Source: Chromera velia (Eukaryota; Sar; Chromeraceae). From it: a DNA stretch of 47,500 bases. The DNA is taken from assembly GCA_018398765.1 (NCBI GenBank), contig JAHBMJ010005898.1, positions 1 through 47,500 on the forward strand. Direction: 5' to 3'. The notes beneath the pieces were generated by a model that saw nothing but the letters and a program-made list of their open reading frames with translations, was not told the origin of the DNA and did not search any database. Both the position numbers and the translations under genes were made by a program. Below are positions 25,647 to 38,162 of this stretch, piece after piece; positions within the stretch are counted from its first letter, which is position 1; the number at the start of each line of letters is the position of its first letter.

Positions 25647-28570
25647 TCAATAACGACGACCACCCCTTCCCCCCCTCGCTCCCCTCGGCCCCCTCCCCTG
25701 TGGACTCCCACCCCTCCCTCTGCTCACACCCCGACCCCTAGAAGGTGAACCGCCTCTCTGTCCCCTCCCCCCCCCCCTAGGATTCGGTGACCTCCTCCCT
25801 CTGCCCCCCCTTCCTCCAGGGGGGCTTCTCCGGGCAGACCGGGGCGGCGATCTCCTGTCTCGCTCTGCTGTTGAAGGCCCAAAAGGACGGTGCGAGGGCT
25901 CGAATACCGAATAGGCAGGGGGCCTGCCTCCTTCTCCCCCTCCTGCTGCTGCACCAGGATGGAACGGTGCGGAGGGAGGGGCGATAGAGTAGGAGGGGGG
26001 CCTGCCTTTGATGGTGGACTTGCGCCCTCTTTGCGTCTGCTCAGGGGAGTAAGTTGGGGGGGAGGCCGGACCAGCGGGTGTGGTTGCAACCTGCAGAGAT
26101 GATCGTGACGGGAAGAACAGACCAAAAGAGAGAGAAGTGTACAGGCATGTCTACTGAAAGGTGGCTTGGCCAAATAAAGAAAGTCTCCTTCTATCTGAAT
26201 AAGAAAAAATAAGCCGACCTGGGAATCCGAACACAAACGTGCATTTCTTTGACAGCGTCCAACTTGTAAATGTCACTCGTTAATGTCCAGGAAAGATACA
26301 GGAAGCGTCATCAACGAATTCATGCTTCACAAGAAAAAGACGGTCAGCTGTTGTCCGATCTGTGACACTTCGTTCAGAATATTTGCGTGATTGCTTATTT
26401 GTCTATTTGTTCTGTTTTGTTTTCGTCTCCCTCCAATGTCTCTCAGCTCCTGACCTCGGTCACAATCGTTTCTTGTCCTTCTGCTGCGTCTGTAATGGTG
26501 CTTCTCTTCGAGAGCTTCGCCCGGATTCTGGCTCCCTGCAACCAAGAGAGCAATGCATCAGCAGGTTGATAGATCAAAAGACTGATCGAGGGACTTGATT
26601 GTTCGAATACACTGAAGTAAAATTACGACATGCATGGATTACAGAAGACTCCCATGGAACTTCTGTTCCCACGCACTGAATAATCTCTCATGGATTTGGC
26701 TGGACCCAATGAGCTTTCTTTGTGTTTGATCCATTCAGTCTATTTGTGCACCGGTTGCTCTGCGCTGCCCTCAGTCCTCTGCTTGGAAAAGAACCAGTTC
26801 CTTCTTAACCCGAGAACGGCAAAAATCGGCCGAAAATCTGCCTCACTCGAAAGCAGCGAATTTGGGAATAGACGTCGAAACAAACAGACATCGGACAAGC
26901 AAACCGGCACACAAGCGAAGGGAAAAACCCGCCAAAAAACCGAACAAAAGATGCACACAAAAGCTCAAGACAGAACTCCTCCAAGCAAACCAACGACTAG
27001 TCGAATGACCATTCCTGCCATCCCTCCTCCTGCAGAGAAGACACTCCCAAGTTGTTTTCTTCGGAAAGCCGCCGCGCTCTTTGCCTGTTCCTCTTCCTCT
27101 TGTCGTCTCTGCGCCTCCGCCCTCTGCCTCTCCTCCTCCTCCCGTGCCCTCTGAATCTCCTGTTCCCTCTTGTTCTCCAAAACAACCACGGCAGACCCAT
27201 ACCCCAACGCCGCCCCTCGGCCCCGATCCGTCTCCTCCCCCTTTGGTCCTGTCGCCATTTTAGCTCGGCCCCTTGCTCCGAAAGGGGAGAAGGAGGGCGT
27301 GACGGACCGAGAAGGACGAACGGGAGAGGCCCGAATCACAAGACCGCACTGCTGCTCCCGTCCAACTCGTGGGGGGGTCGCCCATCGTGTCCTGTCAGTT
27401 GCCGCTCCTCTCACTGTGAAGAGCTCAGTCTCCCCCCCAGGTCGAAATTCACGCGTCTCTGCAAACGCAAAAGTGACAGAAAAGAACGTTGTCTGCTGAC
27501 TGCTTTGGACAGGGGCGCGAGTACCAAAGGGTGGAGTGCATTACCCAAGACTCTCCGCTGAACAATCTAGAAGGAGAAGCGAGCATCTCGTTCAGACAGG
27601 AATTTCTTCTCCTTATGTCAAGAGAGCAGCGAAGAAGCGAGGCACACGCAAACATGAAGAAAGAAAAAGAGTCACATTGCTCTACAACTCCGTCAGACCT
27701 ACCTCCCGCAACAAATCCTGCTGAGTCGATGTCTCCTCCCTCAAGAGTCACGTTCAGCAGCCTCAGTCTCTCGTAGGCTTGAGCAATTCTGCAGGAAGAC
27801 AGATAGACAGATGGATGCACAGAGTGAAGAAAGGAACCCACAGCAATCAGAAAGGGCCCAGCAAAAGAGGTCACTGAGAAAAGAAACCGTCTCCTCGCGT
27901 GAATTTGATGAAAAAGAAGTGCCGCTGGCAAAAATCAATACTTCAACGGGGTGGGTGAGGAAATCTGGATCCCTCTAAAGGACACAAACCTAATTCGTGC
28001 ACGACCTTTTCCACCTCTCTCCAAAATTACACCCAGAGGACTCCCGAAGAAAAAGTCTCTGTCTGAAAAAGAGCAGAACGAGGCGGCGCCCTTTTCGGCA
28101 ACCGGACCAAGACGAGAATGCACGAGCCCATTTCAGATCATTTGCCGTGTAATCCAACTTTTTTACCAGACTGACCGTTCGTCGTGTCCCTGTACTTGCT
28201 TCAAGAGGGCCATGAGAGGAGTGACCAGATCCTCCGACAGGGACAAAGGGGCCATCTTGCCCACAGGAATGTTCACCTTCCCCCCGCATTCCACGACTAA
28301 CGCAGCCACTCTGTAAAGAGCCTCGGCCAGCCAGTCGGCCTTCCTCTGCAGCAGTTCTCCCGAGGGACCATACTCGGCTTTCTCTGCGTGCTTCTCTGCT
28401 CGCATCTGTAGAATTTTTTGTCGCAGTCTCTCGTTCTCCTCCTGCACACACGGAAGACACGCGCGAGTCATTGCAGTGACTACTCTTTACTTCAGCAAGC
28501 CAGGTGTGTACGCGCGCATACGTACACACATGCATACACACACACACACACACACACCCCTATACACACA

Positions 28571-28661
<91 letters not shown>

Positions 28662-29534
28662 AGATTCGTAGAGAACGGCTCACGAACACAGAACAGGGAT
28701 CAGTCGATTTGTGCGCTCATTCGCTTGCAGACCAGTAAAGCAAAAAGTCAAGCAAGATTAACATGTCAGTTGTCTTTAGAACTTCCACAATCACAGTCTT
28801 TGCAGGTCATTGCTTCAACAGACACACATATAAATCAATGCGCAATTTCGTCACCCACCTTTAAGAGCTCCACATTCACAGACGAGGGGGAGATCCCCAC
28901 CCCCTCTGCCCCCCCATGCCCCCCCTCTGGTCGGGGCGCCAATTTGAATTTGTATCCATCGGGCAACGCGAAGTTCCTCTTTTCTCCACTCATGTTCCCG
29001 TCTCTGGGGCCCAGAGGGGACGGAACCAACCCCCCCATGCCTCTGAAGCCATCCACTTCCCCCCCTCCCCCCCCATTCTGCAACATTCGGCGTCGCACAG
29101 CCACCAGGAGGTCTTCCGAGGACAGGGGAGCCTTCGGAAAGGGGGGTGTTACTAGTCCCGGCCTAGCATGGAGGGTGTCAACAGGTACACGAGAGAAAAG
29201 AGGGTCCGGAACCAGGCCATGGGGGTCCAGACCAGCAGGGTAACTGTGTAAATCCTGCTTTGCGGGACCTCCGACAGAGAATCCGTACGGATCAATATGT
29301 TGTCCTGTGTCCATGTCCCCCATCAGGTTGGGCCCCGGCATGCCCCCTCCCCCCCACAGAGGGCGCGTGAGGGTCGCACTGACGCTTGTGGGCACCCCTC
29401 TTGGGTCGTTGGTGATGTCAAGGAAGCTACAGGAGGGAGGGAGGCCGGTTGTCATCAGGTCCCGGGGGTCCGTCAGGCCTCTGTACTCGGAAGAGTAGGG
29501 GGCCCACCCAGCAGCAGCCCTAGAGGGACTCCAG
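25647..29534 (-). CDS. Coiled-coil protein with RGG/RS-type tail (5' end missing)
   Basis: Family not recognised. Exons are 29534-28859, 28441-28176, 27788-27703, 27458-27010, 26535-26455 and 26090-25647. Donors are GTGGGT, GTCAGT, GTAGGT, GTCATT and GTCAGG; phases match throughout, giving about 667 codons from the first visible base. Order of features: a Gly/Pro-rich segment (about 225 residues); [20 protein letters not shown], a helix that continues into [16 protein letters not shown]; a Glu/Arg/Gln coiled coil ([20 protein letters not shown]); and a tail rich in Pro, Ser, Arg and Gly with [25 protein letters not shown] and a final RGGRGGRRY. The tail is typical of RNA-binding proteins, so an RNA-linked scaffold role is inferred. 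The first exon enters in phase 2, so an upstream start exon exists but was not found. The donor at 27009 could instead be at 26997. Confidence 0.7.
28530..28660. repeat. CA microsatellite in an intron of the RGG-protein gene
   Basis: An almost pure (CA)n tract of more than 100 bases lies between the exons at 28859 and 28441. It reads as (GT)n in the pre-mRNA. Confidence 0.95.
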
Positions 29535-31769
29535 CTGCACCCACACAACAAGAAAGGAAGCGGAAAAAGGAGAGAGAAAAACGCACGACAGTTGCTTCCT
29601 TGGAGGGTGCCTCAGTAATGCATGTGTGAATAAACTGTCCGAAATACACGCACAAGCAGAATATTCACAAATCCTTCTGAAAAAAAGCAGCATCAGACAG
29701 TTGCCGTCAGAAAGTTGGAGAGGAGGCGGGAGCAGTGTCTGCTGTCAAAACAAAAGAGAGGACGAGATTGCAGTGAGAAAGGGGGATTTCTTGCATGCGG
29801 CAACACCAAGACTTCACAAACACGCAAACAAGCATACCCACATGCAGTTCAGCATTTCTCTCTCTTTCCGTACGCCCCGCTCATTCAGAGAACCGGCAGT
29901 CGTGATCGGTCGCTTCTATGCACAAAAGCAAAGAATCACGCACGACACAAGTGTCCTGGACGGGACTGTCAGCTCAGGCAGAGTAGAAACAACGTGCAGC
30001 TTTCATTCAGAGAGATGCTCATGCAGTATTAATTATTGTCTCTCGATCCATGCACCTGACTAGACAACACACCGACCCTCGAGGATCTTGCATGAGGTCT
30101 GAAGCTCCCAGTTTCTGTTGTGACAAGAAATGACGCCCGCTTCAAATCAGTGGCTTTTGGTCACCGAGGCCCGAAGCAGGGGACTCGAGTCGCACTTTCT
30201 ATCTGTATATGATGCTTCTGTTTCCCCGTTGTTTTTGTCGCTGTGTGGGATGCATGTGTATATGAGACTGAGGTCCATTCAGTCACGATCATTGACAGAC
30301 AGGGTGCAGGAGCTCTTGGTAAAACAGTTTGCTTGTCTGTGGCTCCTTGCAGGGCCTTCAGTCCCTGAACGATGAACTCTCCATGTAAGAAAGACTCGAT
30401 CGACATGTTAATTGGACGTATACGCACGTCTGTTATACGGTCTGTATTATATCGATCATGGCTTTTTTCGGTTTAAATTTGCCCTTCAAAATATTAATAG
30501 AAAAAATATGCAAGTCAGCTCGCGCGCCTTGCGCGCGGGGAAACAAGTCTGGCAGAACGGATCACCCGCGCTCGAGCGGATCAGCTATAGCTAAGTGGCA
30601 GTGAGAGGTTTCAGCTAGCTCCTTTACTCAAGTACGCAACATGCGGTTTAAAATGCAACAGATCGTTGTAATCATGCATAGATTGATGAATGAATGAATG
30701 AATGAGTAACATTATGAGTTAGGTTAAAGCTGGTGAGCTACCTCTTAGGCTCTGGCTAATCCAGCATGCCATGTAGAAATTCGTTACGCAACCTAGGTTC
30801 CATGGGGCTGCAATGGAGCATTTGAAGGCTTGCAAGACTAGGCGGCCCCTTCGCTTTAGTATGCTTTAGTCTTAAGCACACATGCCAGATGGAGGTGATA
30901 CATTCTTTTAAAATTATTTGAAACTTGTTTGTTAGTTTGTATGTCTTATGAACTACCATGTAGCACCATCTTAAAAAAAAACGTTATATCAGAAAAAGTT
31001 TTTGAGATCGTTTATTTTTTTATGTTTTGGGGAATACAACCCCACAATAGCAAAGCCAACCTTCATTAACTCATTCATGTAGAGCAGCGCGAACGTCTTT
31101 AGAGCATGGCGCCGAATGATGGCAGTTAATTAGTGAAAACCGCTAATTAATTTACAAACATTCAAAACAATATATAGACCTCAGGCTAGCAATAGACCTC
31201 CCACGAGCCACGGTAAGCTCCACCAAATTGAACACTCATTAAATTTTAAATTAAGGTGCTTAATTAATTATAATTGAAGTTTAACTTTTAATCTGTAAAC
31301 TGTTTTATGTAATTCAATTGTTTGCTTTCGGTATGACGACAAATCTGACTTAGCCGTCTTGAACAGCGTCTATAACGGCGTCTTCTATAGCACATACCAC
31401 ATACTCCTGATTGAGCGACACATTTACGACCTCTTCATTGAGCACTGACTGAATCAAAACCGTTTCAAACGGGACAATTGACGCGTGCCAATGACCGCGC
31501 CTGACAGAATGAGTGGCTGGAAGTGGTCGCTTTCCTGAAATTGCTTGCAAATAACTGTTTCGTTTCAATGACTTGCTGCTTGAATGGATGCGGTGAGGGT
31601 GTACAAGACTTCTTCGTGAGTGTAAGCGTGAATGCGCGTGTGGCTGTCTGCACCTTTCGTGACTTATGTACTGCATGGAGGATTGAATGAGCGGTCCTCT
31701 TACCAGGCTCTCATTCGCACATGAATGATCGAGTCGCTCCGTCCGTCTGTTGTCTTTCACCAATCGATC
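29535..31769. other. Upstream flank of the RGG-protein gene and AT-rich spacer
   Basis: The missing start exon of the minus-strand gene should lie in 29535-30400, but no ATG plus donor of the right phase could be fixed. 30600-31330 is AT-rich, with a GAATGAAT run (30685) and AGCAAAGCCAAC (31049), also seen in the fold-back arm near 4050. An open frame at 31350-31763 (-) has no recognisable domain or splice partner. Confidence 0.4.
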
Positions 31770-31844
31770 GAGAGAGTTGAGGAAAGGGGGAAACGAGAGA
31801 GTTGAGGAAAGGGGGAAACGAGAGAGTTGAGGAAAGGGGGAAAC
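31770..31844. repeat. 25-bp unit repeated three times
   Basis: The unit contains GAGAGAGTTGAGGAAAGGGG and recurs exactly at 31770, 31795 and 31820. Confidence 0.9.
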
Positions 31845-34356
31845 GAGTCAGCTTGAAAGTTACTTGTCAAATCATCGCGAGGAAGAAAAGAAGGAAGAAA
31901 GACATTGGGGAAATGGGTAGTAGAAAGGTAAATTGAGGGAAACAAACGGAGAGGGAGGGTGGCGCATCCCCGTCCTTCGCAAGGACGGCCGAGGTCGTCC
32001 TCTCTTTCACGGATCAGTGACAGATGGAAGGGGTGCCAGGGGATTAGTTGATTCGGTAGTTTTTCTTTTCTGAGAGGACCAGGGGGTCCACCCAGTGCAC
32101 ACGCATGATCGAAACGACGGGTTGGAGCTCTCATTCGATTTTCACCACCGAGCGTTTGATTGAGTGGGCAGGAAGGGAGGTGAGCGTGGACGAAAAGCAT
32201 CGACTTGCAAAAGCAAAGGGAAGAAAGGAAGGACGCAAGGAAGAGAGAGAGAAGAGAGGTTCTCATTGATGCACCAACCAGCAAGAGCATGGTGGTGAGG
32301 AAAAGAAGGAAGAGAAGAAAGATGAACTCATTGAACAGAGAAATTCAGGGACCATTACCGCGAGGAAAGAAAGAGAAAGAGAGAGGAGAAGATAGAATTC
32401 ATCGAACCAAACGAGAGAGCATGATGATGGCGAGGAAGAACCAAAGAGCCCGACGACAAATACTACACAATGAATCAATGAGCAAATGAATGAAGGAATC
32501 AATAGATGGATGAATGAATGAATGAATGAAAGAAAGAAAGAATGGAGACCCAAGAAAAGAGAAAGAGAGGGAGAGACAGAACTAGAGCAAAAGCGAAAGG
32601 AAGGAAACAAGATTGGAGGGAAAAAAAGGGAGAAAGAAAGAAAGAAAGAAAGAAAGGCAGGCAGAGAGCACAAAGGGAAGGAAGAAAAGAAAAAAGGAAA
32701 GGGAGAGACGCAGGCATGCAGGCAGGCAGACAGACAGTAAGAATGAAAGAAAGAAAGAAAGAAAGAAAGCAGTCACATCATATCAAGCTGCCTTGGATGA
32801 CATTTACATATGGTAAACACCTGACGGGAGAAAGCAATGACTGGGTCACCTCCCTCCCTCTTGCTCTTAACATTATTTTAAAAAGGGAATCAATCCAGTG
32901 TGTGTACAAACACAAAGGGGGGGCGAGACACCCACCACACCCCACACATATTTATTCAACCTCCCAACCCCACTCCCACCCACCCACCCACAGAGAGAGA
33001 GAGAGAGAAAGAGAGATGTCTACTGATATTTCCTGCAGTCAGACTGGAAATTGATCGTGTGCACATGAGACGCGAACTAATCGTGACGCTTTCGATCGGT
33101 GTGTCGGTCTTGAAACTGCTCAACCAGTACATTCTTCCACCCCCTCCTTCCTTACCTTATTGTCAAACCCCCACCCTCGCTGGTTTTCCGCCACAGCTGT
33201 CTTTCTCTCTCCTCAGCCCTCCCCGATGAATCCATTCACCGAAACACCCGATGAGATGATGCTATTCATCGAAATAAGGAAAATGAAAGCACGAAGCGCG
33301 ACGCAAAAACAAGTCAATGCAAATGCAATGAGGGAGCGAGTGAAAGAGAAACAGACACACACATATACGTCAAGGGAGAAAAAACGAAAGGGAAGAAGTG
33401 CATGCACTCTCACATGCGGGAATCATTCACGTATCTTCCTATCTACCACACACGCGCACATGCATACAGACAGAGGAAGACAGAAAGAGGCAGAAAAACA
33501 GACAAACAAAATCATCAGTCGTGCTCTTCTGTTGTCTTTTCATCTGCAGGACGCACGCACGGCCAGAGGGAAAGAGGAAAGAAGGGGAGCGAAACTGAAG
33601 CGTGTGTGAAACGAAGAGAGAAAGTGTGAAGAAAGCCATGCAATGCAAATTAGCATTTGGACCAGGCTGGGAGGTTTGAAAGAGCGCAAGCGCTGGGATG
33701 GCTGTTCTTTTTTACTCTGCACACTTCGTCCGTTATTTTCGTTTTCATCAAGATCCTGTCTCTCCATGTCCTCCCTCCCTCGCTCACGCACTCGCCTGCC
33801 CGCCCTTCTCCAAGCAAAGGAGAGGACACGCAAAGAAACACATCAAGCAAAGGAGAGGACACGCAAAGAAACACACGAGAGAGAAACGACGGAAAAAGAG
33901 ACAGCTTAAAGACCACGTTGGTAGAAAGGTCCTCTCCCCCTACAAGCCTCTTCAATGTACTTACCCCAACCCAACGAGCAAGTGCAAAAAAAAAGTGAAG
34001 AGACCGGCAAACATCCAGCAAGACACACACACCGATCTCAGTTTTTTTGCCGCTTGTCGAAACCTCGGCATGCGGGGCAGCTAAGTAGAAGGAAAACTTC
34101 ACCTCAGACCCCTCTCTTATTCTTCTTTACCCGCTTCCTTTCAGTCCAACCCTGCTCTCTGTCTTTTCCTCTTCCTCTTCTCTCTGCTTGCACAGCAAAT
34201 CATATGCAGCTAGTGTGTGCGCGTGCGTCGATCGGACTAGTCCGGTTTCTCTTAATCTTTTACTCCACTTTCCTTCTCCTTTTTCTTGTCTTTTCATCTT
34301 GATCTTTCCACTTCATCCACCCCCAACAACCCCGTGGGATTGCCCCCTTACCTCAT
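31845..34356. other. Purine-rich and low-complexity spacer, no supported gene
   Basis: 32205-32790 is dominated by A and G on the + strand, with GAAA, GAAT and GGCA runs. 33811-33876 holds a 33-bp direct duplication (CAAGCAAAGGAGAGGACACG, copies at 33811 and 33844). Some intron-like signals occur (TTTCTCTCTCCTCAG near 33215), but I could not build a gene. Confidence 0.45.
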
Positions 34357-35144
34357 TCATTCCTTCCCCTTTCCCTCCTGGGACGAGTCTTGGCCTTTGC
34401 AGACCACAGACAGAAGGTAGTCGAGACTTTCCGGATCAGACCGGGTGGCCGAGATAAGAGGGAGAAGTTCCCTCCGTCGTGGACCGATGAGAATCTCTCG
34501 TGGCTTCGGGGCACCTTCACTGCTTTGAATGCTTTGCTGCCTCGGGTCGCTTGGGCTCATTTTCATCACGAAGCCACGCAGCGCCCGCATCAGTTTGAGC
34601 GCCTCCGCAGGACTCTGAGTGCAGATCGTGGCGACGTTTTTGGAAGATCCCCCGGAGGTGCGCTGCCGGAGGAGACAACACCCAATTACCCGCGCGTGAG
34701 GACTGCAGACGGCCATGAGGTCGGCCTCTTCGGCCCAGTCCGGTAGTCGGCGCGCGAAGAGATTTGAACTGCAGGCAGACAGACAAAGAGATAGACAGAC
34801 AGACAGAGAGGCAGGCAGGCAGGCGCGCAGACAGGCAGAAGAGACAGAGGAGAAGGGAGACTCTATTCAAAGACAGGGGGACGAAGAATGGTGAAGAATG
34901 GCAAAGGAAGACCGAGAGATGACCACAAACACAGAGACCTACGCACGAACATTCTGAGAATTGCGATTGCACACACAGTGAACAGCACTGAAGGGCGAAG
35001 GAAGGAGACAGAACGAAGCAAAAAAGCAGACCCGGAAAACAAAAAAACACAAAAAAACAGAAAGACGACAAGAAACGGACGATGGCAAAGGGAAAATGTA
35101 AGTACAAAAAGACAAAAAGAACAACCACACACACACACACACAC

Positions 35145-35203
<59 letters not shown>

Positions 35204-36712
35204 TGTGCAAACCGACCCCGGAGGTCCCCACTTGAGATTCTCCACAGCACATGAGGCCATCTCGTCCTCCTCTTCCTCCTCGTCCTCTCGTTCCCCCTCG
35301 TCTTGAGACCCCCTCCCTTTCGCTTCGGCTTCTTCTTTCATCCCCCGGCTAGTGGATGATGGGCTACTCCAACGCAGAGACGCTGTCCCCCATTCGCAGG
35401 AACAGCTGCATGGCTCCTCTTCTCCTCTTGAGGTCCCTCAACTCTTCCCTCCTGCCTGACAGGACAAGGGAGAATTTTTGTCCCGGCAGTGGGAAAAGCC
35501 CGAGGGTTGTTAGGACAAGGGGGAAAGAAGGGAGAAAATGAAGAGTCAGAGGCGAGACCTGCCTCACCGTTTGCTGAGCGAGGAGGCGGCTGTGTGTGAG
35601 AGGCCTGGCTGTGACTGGAAGCGGGATGGGATAGTCGCGGTCGGTCCCGAGTTCCCACACCCCCTCTTTCAACCCACCCTCCTCCCAGCTGCAGTCGTAT
35701 CTCCTCCCTCTGCTCCGCCTGCGGGACGGGAAGGAACTGCGGATTGGGGGGTAGGCCTCTTGACATACTCCCAGTCTCTGCCACGTGCGTTCTCCACGCA
35801 GGTGCGTCTCCCGGTGGGGGTGTGGGAAAGAAGGAGGGGGGGGGCGGCGGAGGTCCTTCCCCCCAAGGTGCCCTTCCCCTTCGCTGATTCGTGCTCTGCA
35901 CAGGCTGCTGCGGTTGTTGGGGGGGATGGCGTGGGGGAGGCGGCTGAAGATTCGGTGAAGGCTGGCCCTGCCCGTCGGCGGCGGACTGCAGACCATCAGA
36001 TGCCCGGTGCACACCATTGAGTCATCCATTTTCGCATTTTTCTCTGTTTCGTGTCTCCCACAGACTTTCTACGCATTCTCACAGGATGATACAGAAGCAG
36101 CTGGATCAGCAAACTTAGTTTGCGACTCTGTAGTAGATCTACTTGTGTTGTTGTTCTTGCATTCGCTGTGTTGTTGTTACACAAGCATGCCGCCAGAGCG
36201 ACTTTTAGTGAAACAAGACAGGAGTCACACGTCGACTTCAAGATGAGCGACATGGTCGTACAACAAACCACCCCCCCCCAACGAAAACAAAATCACAGGC
36301 TCCATGAGTTCCCCTTGGCGACAAGAGAGTCTCTTTGGGGCAAGGAAAGCTTGCAGAGACAAAAAAGGGAACCGACAGCAAAGCGTTTCGCTCCTATGCA
36401 AACGATGACCCCAAGAGAGAAGAAGCGGAAGGCGTCAGAAGAGGCTCCTCGGACTTTACATTGCAAGAAGAGAAGCAATGAATTAATACTTGACAACCAG
36501 CAGATACAGGAGAGAAAGAGGCAAGAGGATTGAAAGCAGCGAAGAATAAAAGCTCACCAGTGCTTCTCTGATTCCGGCTCTCAATTCTGGTGTCTTCCGG
36601 AAAATCTCCGCAATGGCGTTCAGAGGAGAAATGGGGAGCAGCCGTTCCTGCATGATCAAACCGACACACACACAGGCACAATGACTTCTTTTTTCTTTGG
36701 TTTTCGTTTCAA

Positions 36713-36744
<32 letters not shown>

Positions 36745-37130
36745 ACAGAGAAGAAGAGAGAAGTAAACAGAGGAAGTACGCATTGACATTCGCGATCAGC
36801 GAATGCTAAGGATTTTCTGTTTCGGCAAAAAAGAGGGTCGAAAACCACACACGGGAGACCCAAATAAGCCTAACTGAAGAAAGCGCCACAACGACCAAGT
36901 ATCTGCTCACGCACCTGGTGGAATGCCTGCTTGCAAATCGGACAACGGGTCTGTGCAGTGTTGCTGTTTCCGGGGTTCGAGATGGTGCAGAAGTCGACGC
37001 ATTCTTGACAGAGAGTGTGGCAACAGGGAGTCCTGTATTGGATTTTGTCTTCTCCGAGGCAGCATTGTGCTTTCAGAGAGTCCTCTACCACCATCCAACG
37101 GTTCAACATACTGTCAAGTTCGGTTTGCAT
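34357..37130 (-). CDS. RING-variant protein with disordered middle, one frame break
   Basis: Possible E3 ubiquitin ligase, judged from the zinc motif only. Exons are 37130-36915, 36647-36558, 35985-35568, 35455-35368, 35348-35217 and 34768-34357, giving 452 codons with the stop. Phases 0, 0, 1 and 2 fit, with donors GTGCGT, GTGAGC, GTGAGG and GTCGGT. Residues 36-66 show CxHxxCxxC (CCHTLCQEC) and CPIC, like RING ligands 3-8. The first pair is only C23-C24, not CxxC, so the finger is atypical. The middle is Pro/Gln-rich, then REELRDLKRRRGAMQLFLRM, then a Glu/Asp run. The final exon (PDWAEEADLMAVCSPHARVI, ALKLMRALRGFVMKM) is an unrecognised folded-looking domain. The frame breaks at about 35349-35367: either one surplus base or a 19-nt GT..AG gap. 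ATG 37130 is preceded closely by an in-frame stop. Confidence 0.68.
35129..35199. repeat. CA then GA microsatellite in the last intron of the RING gene
   Basis: (CA)n followed by (GA)n. It reads as (CT)n then (GT)n in the pre-mRNA and starts just inside the GTCGGT donor at 35216. Confidence 0.9.
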
Positions 37131-38162
37131 CGATCAGGTTTTCGCTACGCCTGTTGATACAAAAAGTCATTCAGATGCACGCTGAAGATCATCGTGGTTC
37201 AGCGACAAGGACCATCAGACTTGATTCAACCTCTCATTACGACCTTGCTGACTGAAAATGATTGACTAAACCCCAAGCGCTCGAAGGCGTCATCCCTTCA
37301 CCTCGAAGCACATTGAACCAGTCATTCACAGCAAGCAGAGTACGAAGAGATGTCTGTCAGTCATCAGGCTCATCATGGGAGAAAAGTTCTGTGCACAATC
37401 AGCATACACACAGGTCCTACAGCTAGAGCTCTGTGGAATTGGTGCGGCTGGCCTGTCGATCAATGTCGATCATGGCCTTTCTCTGCATGAAGAGTTCTTG
37501 TCAGTGACTTCGATATATCGATACTTCGATTGTTCAATATTGTTCAGTCTGAAATATCGGGAGACATGCATGCATGACATTGCATGACTAAGCTGGCCCC
37601 GGAAATCGCCGATGTGGGGCACTTAAAAAAATTGCACCCCACCGCCCGTCCCACACTATACGCTTTCCGGGGCCATTTGTCACAGTCTGCTGCATTCATC
37701 TGCATTCCTTATTAAAATCTTTTGCACGGAGCAGATCTGAGCAGTCAGCTGGTAACGTCTACGACTTTCAATCGGCAAGGACTGCCAGGACCACGTAGCA
37801 ACATTTCCTTTACTGCTTTACAGAAGTGTGATTCCTGTGAATCTCGTAGCTGTCTTCAATACGGACAAGCGTTTGAGAAAGTTGCGAAAGCCTCCCCACT
37901 TCTTTCGACAGTGTTGTTTCCGCTTCCGAAACGAAGCTGCAAAATGATTGAGATCCGCTGTGCGTGTCCGCCTGCCTTCTTGCGTGTGCTGTGTCCCTGT
38001 AAATAAGTCCATCTTTTGTCCCTTCAGGCAGCAAGATTGCAGGGTGAAGCCCTCAAAATCCACTTTTGATTCGGAGACGGATAACTCCTTTTGCATATCC
38101 AGGAAAGACATCCAGAGAGATAATCAGGAAACCAGTCTGCGAGCAAACAAACCAAAGAGACA
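37131..38162. other. Intergenic region between divergent RING and membrane-protein genes
   Basis: The two flanking genes are transcribed away from each other, so promoters should lie here. I see no clear gene or core element. It includes GCATGCATGACATTGCATGA at about 37567-37586. Confidence 0.45.

Noticed and set aside
30352-30383. Small + strand exon-like segment (CTTGCAG to GTAAGA) encoding GLQSLNDELS
   Set aside because: No neighbouring exon on that strand fits in phase, and the region is upstream of a minus-strand gene.
31350-31763. 137-codon minus frame
   Set aside because: It has no recognisable domain and no clear promoter or splice partner, and lies in repeat-rich DNA; kept only as a note in the spacer entry.
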